Assembly: GCA_046349515.1 (NCBI GenBank)
Contig: JAXMCE010000006.1
Span: 162,618-226,617, forward strand
Direction: 5' to 3'
Source: JBGPGW01 sp046349515
Lineage (GTDB): Bacteria > Pseudomonadota > Alphaproteobacteria > CADEGL01
DNA: 64,000 bases
Within the stretch, counting starts at the first letter, position 1; every line of letters begins with the position of its first letter. A program made the translations under genes and the position numbers. Positions 35,927-44,622 of this stretch are shown piece by piece. The notes below the pieces were generated by a model. The model did no database searches. It was not told the origin of the DNA and saw nothing but the letters and a program-made list of their open reading frames with translations.

Positions 35927-36811
35927 TCAGTTGCGCTTGAGGCCGAGCTTGAGTCTGGCTTCGGCAGGCGTCAGCACCCGCGCGCCCATCCGCGTGATGA
36001 TCTCGATCGCCCGCTCGACGAGCTGCGCGTTCGTCGCGAGCACGCCGCGATCGAGATAGAGGTTGTCCTCGAGCCCGACGCGTACGTTCCCTCCCATGGC
36101 GACGGCCGCCGCCGCCATCGGCATCTGCATGCGCGAGATTCCGAATCCGGCCCACACGGCACCCGGCGGCAGCGCGTCCTTCATGGATTTCATGGTGTCG
36201 ACCGTGTGATCGGCACCCCAGGGAATGCCCAAGCAGATCTGGAACATCGGAGGATCGGCAATGAGACCCTCGGTCACCATCTGCCGCGCGAAGCGGATAT
36301 GGCCGAGCTCGAAGACTTCGAGCTCGGGCTTGACCCCCCAGCCCTTGATCAACCCCGCCATTTCGCGAAGGTAGGCTGGCGTCGAGATGTAGATCTCGTT
36401 GCCGTTGCCAAAATTCATCGTCCCGCAGTCGAGGCTGCAGATCTCAGGCCGTAGCATCTCGACATGCTTCAAGCGCTCGCGCGGGCCGACCGTATCGGAT
36501 CCGGGGCCTGGCATTTGCGGGTTGTCGGCGCTGGGAACCCAATCCCCGCCCATGCCGGCCGTGAGGTTGATCACGATGTCGGTGCTGCTTGACCGTACGC
36601 GGTCGACGACTTCCTTGAAAAGATTGGGGTCCCGTGATCCCTTGCCGGTCTTGGGGTCGCGCACATGGATATGGGCGACGGTGGCTCCGGCCTTGGCTGC
36701 TTCGATGGCCGCCGTGGCGATCTGCTCAGGCGTCACGGGCACGCCCGGATGCCGGCCCACGGTGTCGCCCGCCCCCGTGACGGCACAGGTCACTGTCACT
36801 TCGAAGTTCAT
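35927..36811 (-). CDS. Beta-keto acid cleavage enzyme (BKACE, CdhC-like)
   Basis: A 294-residue DUF849 TIM-barrel enzyme that reacts a beta-keto acid with acetyl-CoA to give acetoacetate and a new CoA ester. Zinc ligands His47 and His49 (HIHVRDP) and Glu248 (GLEDN) are present. Throughout its length (CAVTGAGDTVG, INLTAGMGGD, LDCGTMNFG, LGIPWGA) it looks like CdhC, the 3-dehydrocarnitine cleavage enzyme. The adjacent carnitine-dehydrogenase-like gene and the CdhR-type regulator support this. That assignment is from memory of the family, and a different beta-keto acid is possible. GAGGAGG lies 7 bases before the ATG. Confidence 0.87.
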   Translation of the reverse strand: MNFEVTVTCAVTGAGDTVGRHPGVPVTPEQIATAAIEAAKAGATVAHIHVRDPKTGKGSRDPNLFKEVVDRVRSSSTDIVINLTAGMGGDWVPSADNPQMPGPGSDTVGPRERLKHVEMLRPEICSLDCGTMNFGNGNEIYISTPAYLREMAGLIKGWGVKPELEVFELGHIRFARQMVTEGLIADPPMFQICLGIPWGADHTVDTMKSMKDALPPGAVWAGFGISRMQMPMAAAAVAMGGNVRVGLEDNLYLDRGVLATNAQLVERAIEIITRMGARVLTPAEARLKLGLKRN

Positions 36812-36878
36812 GGTTCTGCCTCCTCGCCTTGGGCTTGTCCGCGCCCGGTGAGACGATCATTTGCCAAGCCAGTGACAG

Positions 36879-36890
36879 AAATTGTAATTT
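36879..36890. promoter_or_regulatory. AT-rich inverted repeat, candidate operator
   Basis: AAATT-GT-AATTT sits in the 169-base gap between the divergent BKACE and regulator genes, in a conspicuously AT-rich patch. On the minus strand it contains TACAAT, close to a -10 hexamer, but no good -35 is seen. It could be a binding site of the adjacent AraC-type regulator. Evidence is position and symmetry only. Confidence 0.3.
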
Positions 36891-36980
36891 TTCCGCCATC
36901 ATCGGCGTTTTTACGACATCCCTGTCCGCTTGGGTCCTGGACGCCTGTTCCGGGCGAGGCGTGGAGGAAGGTGCACTTCG

Positions 36981-38048
36981 ATGGCAACACCCACCCACGT
37001 CAGCTTCGTCCTCATCCCGCGCTTCAACATGCTGACGGCGACGACGCTCATCGAACCGATGCGCATCGCCAACTATCTCGTGCCGCGGCTTCTCTACGCG
37101 TGGGATTTCCGTTCGCCCGAGCCGGGCGCGGTCACGGCGAGCAACGGTCTCGCAATCGAATGTGCGTCGCTCGACGCGCACGATGCGCCGCGGCCCGATA
37201 TCATCCTCGTGTGCGGCAGTTGGGGCGCGGAACACTATCAAAGCCCGGCATTGTTCAATTGGCTGCGCCGGTGCGAGCGGCGCGGCGCCACGCTTGTCGG
37301 CGTCGAGTTAGGCGTCTACGCCTTGGCGCGCGCCGGATTGCTCGCCGGACGCCCGGCGACGACGCATTGGTCGTGCAGGCCCGGCTTCACCGAAGCCTAT
37401 CCCGACGTCGATGTCTCCGAGCAGCTCTTCACGGTCGATGGCAATCTCATGACTTGCGCCGGCGGGGTGGCCGGCCTCGATCTCATGCTGCATATCCTCG
37501 CCGCGCGGCAGGGCGACCAGCTCGCGACGGAAGTGGCCAACCAGATCGTGCATGCGCCGCGGCGCCCGCCCGAGGCCGCCCAGCGACAGGCGCCCGGGGG
37601 CGCCCAGGACCGGATTCATCCGGGCGTGAGAGACGCGATGTCCCTTCTCGAGGCGCGGGTCGAGGATCCGATCGCCATCCCGCAACTCTGCGAGACGCTG
37701 GGGATGTCGCAGCGCCAGCTCGAGCGATTGTTCCGCCGCGACACCGGCTGCACGATCGTGCAGTTCGGCAAGCTCCTCAGGCTCCAATACGCTCGGGTTC
37801 TGCTCGCGAGCACCGACATGTCGGTCCGCGAGGTCTCTGCGTCGTGCGGATTTGATTCGATGTCGTATTTTTCGGCGTGCTTCAGGCGGACGTTCGGGAG
37901 GAAGCCGAGCGCGTATCGGCGGATGTGGCCGGAGAATGAACCGGCACCGTCCTGGCCTGGGACGGTCTACGCCCATCTGCAGAACGTCGTCGCGACCGAT
38001 GCCGGTGCTAAGCGCCGGTTGGGCGGCGAGCTGCGGCGACGGCCTTGA
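36981..38048 (+). CDS. GlxA-family transcriptional regulator (DJ-1/PfpI plus AraC HTH), CdhR-like
   Basis: A 355-residue regulator: N-terminal DJ-1/PfpI (amidotransferase-like) sensor domain (1-190) and C-terminal AraC-type DNA-binding domain (about 220-335, two helix-turn-helix units, ending SYFSACFRRTFG). At the nucleophile elbow the usual Cys is Glu109 (GVELGVYALARAGLL), so the sensor is non-catalytic, as expected. Family members near carnitine, betaine or arginine genes (CdhR, GbdR) respond to quaternary amines. It diverges from the BKACE gene, and its 3' end overlaps the end of the dehydrogenase gene by 41 bases. GGAGGAAGG precedes the ATG. Confidence 0.88.
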   Translation: MATPTHVSFVLIPRFNMLTATTLIEPMRIANYLVPRLLYAWDFRSPEPGAVTASNGLAIECASLDAHDAPRPDIILVCGSWGAEHYQSPALFNWLRRCERRGATLVGVELGVYALARAGLLAGRPATTHWSCRPGFTEAYPDVDVSEQLFTVDGNLMTCAGGVAGLDLMLHILAARQGDQLATEVANQIVHAPRRPPEAAQRQAPGGAQDRIHPGVRDAMSLLEARVEDPIAIPQLCETLGMSQRQLERLFRRDTGCTIVQFGKLLRLQYARVLLASTDMSVREVSASCGFDSMSYFSACFRRTFGRKPSAYRRMWPENEPAPSWPGTVYAHLQNVVATDAGAKRRLGGELRRRP

Positions 38049-38967
38049 GGACTCCGACGATGGCGCGGTCGCGCTCGGCTGCGAGGTCCTCGAAGTGCCG
38101 CCCAGCGGCTTCGACGTTGCATCCTTCGACCATCCGGTCGCGCAATTCCTTCGTGAGCTCGGGTGCTTCCAGCCTCGTCCAGGGCAGTTTGAGGGCCGGC
38201 CCGAACTGGTCGAGATTGGTCGCCATCCCGCCTTCGCCGCAGGCCACATGGAAGGCCATGCACTGGCCTTGGATCGCCATGCGGGGGGCGGGGCCATTGA
38301 TCAAGGCGGTGTCGATGTCCGCGGGCGTGGCCTCTCCGTTGGCCACCATATGAAGCGCCTCCCGCCACAGCGCCTCCTGAAGACGCGTGGCGACGAATCC
38401 CGGAACCTCTTTCTTCATCACGAGGGGCGCCTTGCCGGCTGCGGTATAGAAGTCGCGCGCCCAGGCGACCGCTTGGGGTGAGGTCTTGGCGCCGCCGACG
38501 ATCTCGACGAGCGGCAGGAGGTAGGGCGGGTTGAACGGATGCGCGACGACCGTGCGCTCGGGTGTCGAGCATCTGGCCTGGATGTCGGTCATCGTGAGGC
38601 CCGAGGTGCTGGATGCGATGACCACGTCCTGAGGCACGAGGCGCCCCAATGTCTCGTAGAGCGCTTGTTTGATCGCGAGCCGCTCGGGTGCGCTCTCCTG
38701 GATGAATTCGGCCTGCGAGACCGCGGCGGAGAGATCGCTCGTGATGCGCAGCCGGTCGCGCGAGGCGCCGGGCGCCAGACCCAAGGCCTCGAGGCTGATC
38801 CAGGCGGTATCCAAGACTTTGCGGAATATGGGCTCTTCCTCCGGCGCGTGCAGATAGGCGACGACGTCGTATCCGCGTGCGAGGAAATGGGCGACCCAGC
38901 CGGCTCCGATCGGACCGGCGCCGATGCTGGCCACGCGCTTGACATGATTCGGGGCTGGGCGCGGCAT
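38008..38967 (-). CDS. 3-hydroxyacyl-CoA dehydrogenase family protein, carnitine 3-dehydrogenase-like
   Basis: A 319-residue NAD-dependent dehydrogenase. It has the Rossmann motif GAGPIG (16-21), SSTSGL (119-124), the catalytic His143 in HPFNPPYLLP with Glu155, and KEVPGF later. The SAPERL, ALWREALHM and FGPALKLPW segments fit the L-carnitine dehydrogenase branch, which oxidises the 3-hydroxyl to give 3-dehydrocarnitine, the substrate of the CdhC-type enzyme encoded 1.2 kb away. No thioesterase domain is fused to it. GGAAGG and AAAGGA lie before the ATG at 38967. A different beta-hydroxy acid remains possible. Confidence 0.82.
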   Translation of the reverse strand: MPRPAPNHVKRVASIGAGPIGAGWVAHFLARGYDVVAYLHAPEEEPIFRKVLDTAWISLEALGLAPGASRDRLRITSDLSAAVSQAEFIQESAPERLAIKQALYETLGRLVPQDVVIASSTSGLTMTDIQARCSTPERTVVAHPFNPPYLLPLVEIVGGAKTSPQAVAWARDFYTAAGKAPLVMKKEVPGFVATRLQEALWREALHMVANGEATPADIDTALINGPAPRMAIQGQCMAFHVACGEGGMATNLDQFGPALKLPWTRLEAPELTKELRDRMVEGCNVEAAGRHFEDLAAERDRAIVGVLKAVAAARRPTGA

Positions 38968-39144
38968 GTCCTTTGTCTTCCTTCCTGTGTCGGTGCGCGG
39001 GCACTCCATGCAAACTCGCGGAGTGCCTCCTCTCGTCAGGGACGTTACCATCGGGCCGGATGTCGGCCAATTGGCGGTGAATGCGGACCCGCCTTGGGTC
39101 GCCGCCCATTTCCGGCGTATCGGCCCGGTTGCTAAGATGCCGTG

Positions 39145-40770
39145 ATGGTCCACCATCTCAAATCCGCACTCACATTCGCGACCGAGATGGCGGCGCGCCA
39201 TGTCGCGGCCGGCCGTTGGACGGGCGCCATGCCGCATGAGTGGGTCCGCGACTGGGCCGCGCGCACGCCTGACGCGCCGGCGGCCATCGGCCCCCAATCG
39301 ACGCTCACATATGCCGAGCTTCACGAGGCCGTACAGCGTTGCGCCGCGGGACTTCTCGGCCTGGGCTATCGGCGGGGTGATGTGATCGGCGTGCAGCTGC
39401 CAAACATGCCCGAGTTCCTGACCGTTTTTCTTGGCATCCAGACCATGGGTGCGGTGCCCTGCATGTTGCCCATGCCTTACCGGCGGCGGGAGCTCGAGCC
39501 GCTCCTGGCTCATGGACGGGCGAAGGGTGTCATCGGCCTTTCGGGTGTCGATGGCTATGACCTCGGCGCGGTCATGGGAGAGCTCAAGGCGGCCGTGCCG
39601 ACGCTCGAAATGGTGATCGCGCTCGGGCCCGCGCCGCCAGCGGGCAGTGTTCCCTTCGCCAGGCTCATGGAAGCGGAAGTCCGACCGATCGCCGATCCGC
39701 CCGACGCGGACGACCCGGCGGTGCTGGCCTTCACCTCCGGCACTTCGGCCGCGCCGAAGGCGATCGTGCATGCCCATCGCACTCTTTCCGCCGCGTGCTT
39801 CGCTTTGCGGGAGAATATCGTCACCTCGTCCTCGGACGTCGTCATGTGCGCGCCGGCCTATACCCACGCCTTCGGCCTCCTGGTCGTGGTCGCGACGATC
39901 GCCGCGGGTGCGGCCAGCGCGACTTTGGCCGTCTATTCACCGGACGCGCTGGCCGAGACGATCCGGCGCGCCCGTGCGACCGTTTTCTGCGGCGGGCCGG
40001 TCCATGTCTTCCTTGGCGAGCGGGCAGGGCTTTGGACAAGCGACGTCACGGCGAGCTTGAAGCGCAGTTACATCGGCGGTGCGCCGACCCCGAATGAAGC
40101 CGTGCGCATCGTCGATGCGGCGTGCCCAAACGGTGTCGCTTATCAGATCTGGGGGATGAGCGAAGTGCTCGTCCCGGTCATGAACATGGTGGACGTGCCG
40201 GCGCCTTTGCGCTTCTCGAGCGTCGGCACGGTCTGGAAGGACCACGAGGCGCGAATCGTCGACGACGGTGGCGCGGTGTTGCCGGCGGGCGAGGAGGGGC
40301 ACCTCGAGACGCGCGGCCCGTTCCAGATCGCGAGCTACTACGGCAATGAGGTGGCGACGCGCAGCACCATTCGCCCCGACGGCTGGTTCCGGACGGGTGA
40401 TCTCGCGCGGATTGATGCGCAGGGCCGGATCGCCATTTGCGGCCGTGCCAAGGACCTCATCATCCGCGGCGGCGTCAAGATCAACCCGGTCGATGTCGAG
40501 TTGGCCATGAATGCGCATCCCGATGTCGTCCAATCGGCCATCGTGCCTGTGCCAGATCCCGTCTTGGCCGAGCGTGCCTGCCTCGTCCTCGTCATGGCGC
40601 CGGGCAAGACGATGACGCTCGACGACATGCGCACTTATCTCGCGAAGCAGGGTATTGCGAAGATGCGCTGGCCCGAGCGTCTCGAGTTCGTCGATGCGAT
40701 GCCCATGACGGCTTCGCGCAAGATCATCAAGGGTAAGCTCATCGAGCAGCTTGGCTTGAGCCGAACCTAG
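39145..40770 (+). CDS. AMP-forming acyl-CoA synthetase
   Basis: A 541-residue ANL-superfamily ligase that activates a carboxylic acid through an acyl-AMP. Present are the AMP-binding loop FTSGTSAAPKA (196-206), IWGMSE, the hinge region RTGDLARIDAQGRI and the C-terminal catalytic Lys526 in MTASRK. It lies divergently from the carnitine-dehydrogenase-like gene. Similar enzymes activate cyclohexane carboxylate, medium-chain or crotonobetaine-type acids; nothing here fixes the substrate. A GTG at 39142, one codon upstream, is an alternative start. Confidence 0.88.
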   Translation: MVHHLKSALTFATEMAARHVAAGRWTGAMPHEWVRDWAARTPDAPAAIGPQSTLTYAELHEAVQRCAAGLLGLGYRRGDVIGVQLPNMPEFLTVFLGIQTMGAVPCMLPMPYRRRELEPLLAHGRAKGVIGLSGVDGYDLGAVMGELKAAVPTLEMVIALGPAPPAGSVPFARLMEAEVRPIADPPDADDPAVLAFTSGTSAAPKAIVHAHRTLSAACFALRENIVTSSSDVVMCAPAYTHAFGLLVVVATIAAGAASATLAVYSPDALAETIRRARATVFCGGPVHVFLGERAGLWTSDVTASLKRSYIGGAPTPNEAVRIVDAACPNGVAYQIWGMSEVLVPVMNMVDVPAPLRFSSVGTVWKDHEARIVDDGGAVLPAGEEGHLETRGPFQIASYYGNEVATRSTIRPDGWFRTGDLARIDAQGRIAICGRAKDLIIRGGVKINPVDVELAMNAHPDVVQSAIVPVPDPVLAERACLVLVMAPGKTMTLDDMRTYLAKQGIAKMRWPERLEFVDAMPMTASRKIIKGKLIEQLGLSRT

Positions 40771-40854
40771 CGATGCCGGTCGCGGTTCCGAAGCTGACGT
40801 CGCCTCGAGCCCTGTGACGCGCCCTGCGATCGCCGCAGCGCGCCATTGCGATCT

Positions 40855-42795
40855 CTAGACGCGCAGTCCCGCGTTCAATCCATCGAGTACGGCCTCCTCG
40901 GCCGTCCGCGGCGCGGCACAGTCACCGATGGTCAGGATCTCGCCCGTATAGTCGGCCAGGGATTCTTCGAGACTCGTCTCCGAATCGTGACCCATGGCGA
41001 GCACGAGCGTCTCGACCTCGCGGCATTCGAAGGGCGTATTGCTCGAAACATGCTCGAAATAGACCGTGTCCGAATCGACGCCTGCGAGCCGCGCCATGGG
41101 GATGATCTCGACGCCGAGCCCATGCACGACGCCGAGCCAGTGGTCGCGCACATAGCCTTGGAGATTCTGTCCGGCCATGTTGGCATTGACGCACAGGCGC
41201 ACCCGCCGGCCTTCCCGCGCGAGCTTCTCGGCGATGCCGAGCCCTACCCAGTCCGCGCGCCAGTCCGCGACCACGACTGATCCGCCGGCATTCGCTTCGC
41301 CCTTGAGGACCTGCCATGCGTTCACGACGTGGCCGTCCTCGAGGCCGGGAATTTCCGGCACATGGGGTCGCGCGCCTGTCGCGAGAATCACGGCGTCGGG
41401 TTTCTCTCCACGGATGAGATCGGCGGAGACGGTCGTCTGCATCGCGATCTTCGCGCCCGACCGGCGGGCTTCATGGGCTAGGTTTGTCACGAGGCCGCCG
41501 AACTCGGCGCGGCCCGGCAGAAGCTGCGCCAGGAGAACCTGTCCGCCCAGCTGTCGCTCGCGCTCGTAGAGAGTCACGTTGTGACCGCGCTCGGCCGCGA
41601 CGGCCGCCGCTTTGAGGCCGCCGGGTCCACCGCCGGCGATGAGGATCTTCCGGCGCCTCGACGACTTGGGTTTGTCCGCATGGGTCAGTTCGCGCCCTGT
41701 CTCCGGATGTTGGATGCACGAGATCGAATAGCCCGTGTGCATGTGTCCGGCGCAGGCCTGATTGCAGCCGATGCAGGCGCGGATATCGTCCGTTCGGCCC
41801 AATCGGGCTTTGTTCGGCATCTCGGGATCGGCGATGAGCGCGCGCGTCATGCCGATCATGTCGGCCTGTTGCGCCGCAAGAACCTGCTCGGCCATCTGCG
41901 GCTGGTTGATTCGCCCGGCGACGAAAACCGGCCTCTCGACCCGCGCCTTGATCGCCGCCGCATAGGGCACGGTATAGGCATGCTCGATCGCCATGGGCGG
42001 GATGTTGTGAACGGCCGAGCCCAGGGTCGAGGACGCGCCAGCGATGACGTTGTAGTAGTCGAGCAAGCCATGCCGATCGAGTGCGGCACAAATCTCGAGA
42101 ATGTCGGATCGGCTCAAGCCGAACGGGCTCAACTCGTCGCCCGAAATGCGCATGCCGACGACCATGTCGCCCACGGCCTGACGCACCGAACGCGCGACCT
42201 CGATGACGAAGCGCAGGCGGTTTTCAAAGTTGCCGCCATATTCATCCTGTCGGCGATTGATGTGGGCGTTGAGGAACTGCGCAAGGCCAAAACCTTGGCT
42301 CGCGACGAGCTCGACGCCGTCCATGCCCGCTGCTTGGTAGCGCGCGGCGGCCTCGCCGTAATAGGCGACGAACTGTTTCACCTGAGCGGTCGTCATGGCG
42401 CGCGGGACGTTGTGGAAGCGGGCACCTGGCACCGCTGACGGCGCCCAGGTGAGCGGCTTGCTTCCGTCGTGGGCGAGCCCCATCTCGCGGCCCGGATGGA
42501 AGAGCTGGCCGAAGATGCGACAGCCATGCTCCTGGACGCGTTCGGCGACGCGGCGGAAGGGTGCGATCGAGCGATCATCCGCAATGGACAGATGGCGCCC
42601 TGTCTCGTGGACGACCGCCACCTCGCAGATGATGAGGCCCGCACCGCCCTTGGCGCGCGCCGCATGGTAGGCCGCCAGCGCCTCGTTCGGCCGATTGTCG
42701 GTATGGATGCGCGTGTTGTGTCCGGTGGAAAGAATACGATTGCGGATCGTGAGATTGCGGATGGTGAGGGGGGAGAACAGGCGCTCGAAACTCAT
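40855..42795 (-). CDS. TMADH/2,4-dienoyl-CoA reductase-family NADH:flavin oxidoreductase
   Basis: A 646-residue three-domain flavoprotein: FMN TIM barrel (1-340), a 4Fe-4S site C341, C344, C348, C360 (CIGCNQAC), then an FAD domain with GGGPGGL near 388 and an NAD(P)-binding part. The family includes trimethylamine dehydrogenase, dimethylglycine dehydrogenase DgcA, the stachydrine demethylase StcD and 2,4-dienoyl-CoA reductase FadH. Given the carnitine-like genes next door, an N-demethylating role is worth considering, but a dienoyl-CoA reductase is equally compatible. Monocistronic and leftward; it faces the acyl-CoA synthetase gene and diverges from the cyclase gene. Confidence 0.87.
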   Translation of the reverse strand: MSFERLFSPLTIRNLTIRNRILSTGHNTRIHTDNRPNEALAAYHAARAKGGAGLIICEVAVVHETGRHLSIADDRSIAPFRRVAERVQEHGCRIFGQLFHPGREMGLAHDGSKPLTWAPSAVPGARFHNVPRAMTTAQVKQFVAYYGEAAARYQAAGMDGVELVASQGFGLAQFLNAHINRRQDEYGGNFENRLRFVIEVARSVRQAVGDMVVGMRISGDELSPFGLSRSDILEICAALDRHGLLDYYNVIAGASSTLGSAVHNIPPMAIEHAYTVPYAAAIKARVERPVFVAGRINQPQMAEQVLAAQQADMIGMTRALIADPEMPNKARLGRTDDIRACIGCNQACAGHMHTGYSISCIQHPETGRELTHADKPKSSRRRKILIAGGGPGGLKAAAVAAERGHNVTLYERERQLGGQVLLAQLLPGRAEFGGLVTNLAHEARRSGAKIAMQTTVSADLIRGEKPDAVILATGARPHVPEIPGLEDGHVVNAWQVLKGEANAGGSVVVADWRADWVGLGIAEKLAREGRRVRLCVNANMAGQNLQGYVRDHWLGVVHGLGVEIIPMARLAGVDSDTVYFEHVSSNTPFECREVETLVLAMGHDSETSLEESLADYTGEILTIGDCAAPRTAEEAVLDGLNAGLRV

Positions 42796-43181
42796 GGACT
42801 GGCTTCCCGGGTATGGGCCCGCCGGCGGCCGAGGACACGCGCTTCCGTCGACGACCGATCGCAATCGATGAGGGAAGTCCCTGCTGCCACGACGTCCTGC
42901 CGATCGTTCAATCGGGCGCCACGATCAAGGCTAGTCCCGTTGGCATGGGGCCGCAACAGGCCCACGGCGCACGCCCATGGCCGCGAGGGCGCATCGATGG
43001 CTACGCGCATCACCGTGCCGATCGAATCGGCCCCTCTTTAGGATTCTTTGTTGCCGCGCCTGGCCGTTGTAGGCTTTCCGCGCGTCTGGCGCCGCTATTT
43101 GGCGCGACAAAGGCTGTTCTTGTTGACGCGTGACGCCGTCCGCGGGCGCATGCAATCCATGACGAAATGAGGCATTGATCC
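42796..43181. other. Intergenic region between divergent genes, no gene seen
   Basis: 386 bases separate the leftward flavoprotein gene and the rightward cyclase gene. The open frames in it are arginine- and alanine-rich without domain features. A TTGACG hexamer occurs near 43122 but has no convincing -10 partner. It presumably carries both promoters. Confidence 0.45.
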
Positions 43182-43886
43182 ATGAATCAAGCAACGCCGC
43201 TGCCGTTCAAGGAAATCATCGATCTTGGGCATGAATACTTCAACGGCATGCTGCATATCGGCGAGAGCGCTGTCGCCTTCTGGCCGCTCAAGACCATCGA
43301 CGGCATCCAAAAAATCAGCCAGGGAAAGTTCGGCCTCGAATCGCGGATGATCCTGATGCCCGAGCATTGCGGAACCCATCTCGACGTGCCGCGGCACTTC
43401 GTGAAGGGCGGCACGGACGTCGAGGGGGTTCCGCTGGAGCAGCTCATCCTGCCGGGCCATCTCCTCGATCTCACCCACAAGAAGAATGGCGAGGCCATCA
43501 CGATCGAGGATTTCGAGATCGCGGAGAAGAAGTCGGGCCAAAAGATCGGACCGGGGAAGGCGACGATCTGCTGGACGGGCGTCGACAAGGGGTGGGGGAA
43601 GCCGGGATTTGCGACCGCCCGCCCGCACGTGCCGACAACGACAGCCCAGTGGCTCGTCGACCGCAAGATCACGCTGTTCTGCACTGACCTCATCGGCATG
43701 GATGACCCGGCCGAATGGTGGTGGCCGACGCACTACATCTGGCTCAGCAACGGCATCTGCATGGTCCAGCAGCTCTGCAATCTCGACAAGCTGGCTGGCA
43801 AGACGTTCTTGTTCGTGTGTCTGCCGCTCAAGATGCGGGACGGGACCGGCTCGCCCGTTCGCCCGGTCGCGCTCGTCACGTCATGA
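43182..43886 (+). CDS. Cyclase-family metal hydrolase (kynurenine formamidase/isatin hydrolase-like)
   Basis: A 234-residue protein with the metal motif H-C-G-T-H-x-D-x-P-x-H (His62, His66, Asp68, His72), the signature of the cyclase/KynB family. Known activities are Mn or Zn-dependent hydrolysis of amide bonds in N-formylkynurenine and isatin, and related ring openings. It is the first of three rightward genes (cyclase, cupin, acyl-CoA synthetase alpha) 93 bases before the cupin. A GAGG lies 9 bases before the ATG. Its task may be hydrolysis of an N-formyl or cyclic amide product from the neighbouring pathway (inference). Confidence 0.87.
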   Translation: MNQATPLPFKEIIDLGHEYFNGMLHIGESAVAFWPLKTIDGIQKISQGKFGLESRMILMPEHCGTHLDVPRHFVKGGTDVEGVPLEQLILPGHLLDLTHKKNGEAITIEDFEIAEKKSGQKIGPGKATICWTGVDKGWGKPGFATARPHVPTTTAQWLVDRKITLFCTDLIGMDDPAEWWWPTHYIWLSNGICMVQQLCNLDKLAGKTFLFVCLPLKMRDGTGSPVRPVALVTS

Positions 43887-43979
43887 TCGATGCGCGGCGC
43901 GGCCCTGGGGCGATAGCGAGGACGAAAATCTTAGTTGTGTGACGTCGACAGGTGCCAACCGTGCAGGAGGAGGCCTCCC

Positions 43980-44516
43980 ATGACTCATGGCGTTAAGACC
44001 AGCGCCACTCCCGGCGTCGAGCTCTACTCTCTCGCGGCGGACGGCCCCATTCCGAACAATTCGCTTTTGCCGCTGGTCGTCTATCGCGCCGCCCTTCCGT
44101 GCGCGGGCGGAGACCCGGCTTCGGCCTGCGAGGCCATCTTCGCACGCAACAAGTGGGGCAACGGATGGCGGAACGGCGTCTACCCCTACCATCACTATCA
44201 TTCGACCGCGCATGAGGTGCTGGGCATCGTGCGGGGCGAGGCGCGGGTGCGGTTCGGCGGCGATCATGGCCCCGTCGTGGTCGTTCGTGCCGGCGACGTG
44301 GTGGTCATTCCCGCCGGCGTTGCCCACAAGGCCGAAGGGGCGAGCCGGGATCTCCTCATCGTCGGCGCTTATCCCGAGGGACAGAAACCCGATCTCTGCA
44401 CGGAGAAGGATTCCGGGCCTGCCACCTTCGCGCGGATTGCAGACGTTCCACGGCCCGTGCGGGATCCCGTCCACGGCGATCATGGGCCCATCCTCGACGA
44501 CTGGCCGCGCGACTAG
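43980..44516 (+). CDS. Cupin-domain protein (YjlB-like)
   Basis: A 178-residue single-domain cupin. The HHYHSTAHEVLGIVRGEARVRFGG segment (about 71-94) supplies the first cupin motif, with His71 and the GIVRG turn, and VIPAGVAHKAEG supplies the second. Such proteins bind a metal and act as isomerases, dioxygenases or small-molecule-binding accessory proteins. The AGGAGGAGG before the ATG is one of the strongest ribosome binding sites in the window and decides the start; the frame runs 45 bases further upstream. Function unknown. Confidence 0.85.
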   Translation: MTHGVKTSATPGVELYSLAADGPIPNNSLLPLVVYRAALPCAGGDPASACEAIFARNKWGNGWRNGVYPYHHYHSTAHEVLGIVRGEARVRFGGDHGPVVVVRAGDVVVIPAGVAHKAEGASRDLLIVGAYPEGQKPDLCTEKDSGPATFARIADVPRPVRDPVHGDHGPILDDWPRD

Positions 44517-44622
44517 ACGCGTCCCGCCCCCGATCCTCGAACGCAAGACGCGGCCGTTGTTGCCGTGGCCGTTGGCGCCCGGCATTCTCGACTCTCTCGT
44601 TTCGAGGTGAAGAGGATCGGTC

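Noticed and set aside
36665..37855. A 396-codon plus-strand open frame overlapping BKACE and the regulator
   Set aside because: It lies in another frame of the regulator and antisense to BKACE. Arg/Ala-rich with no domain.
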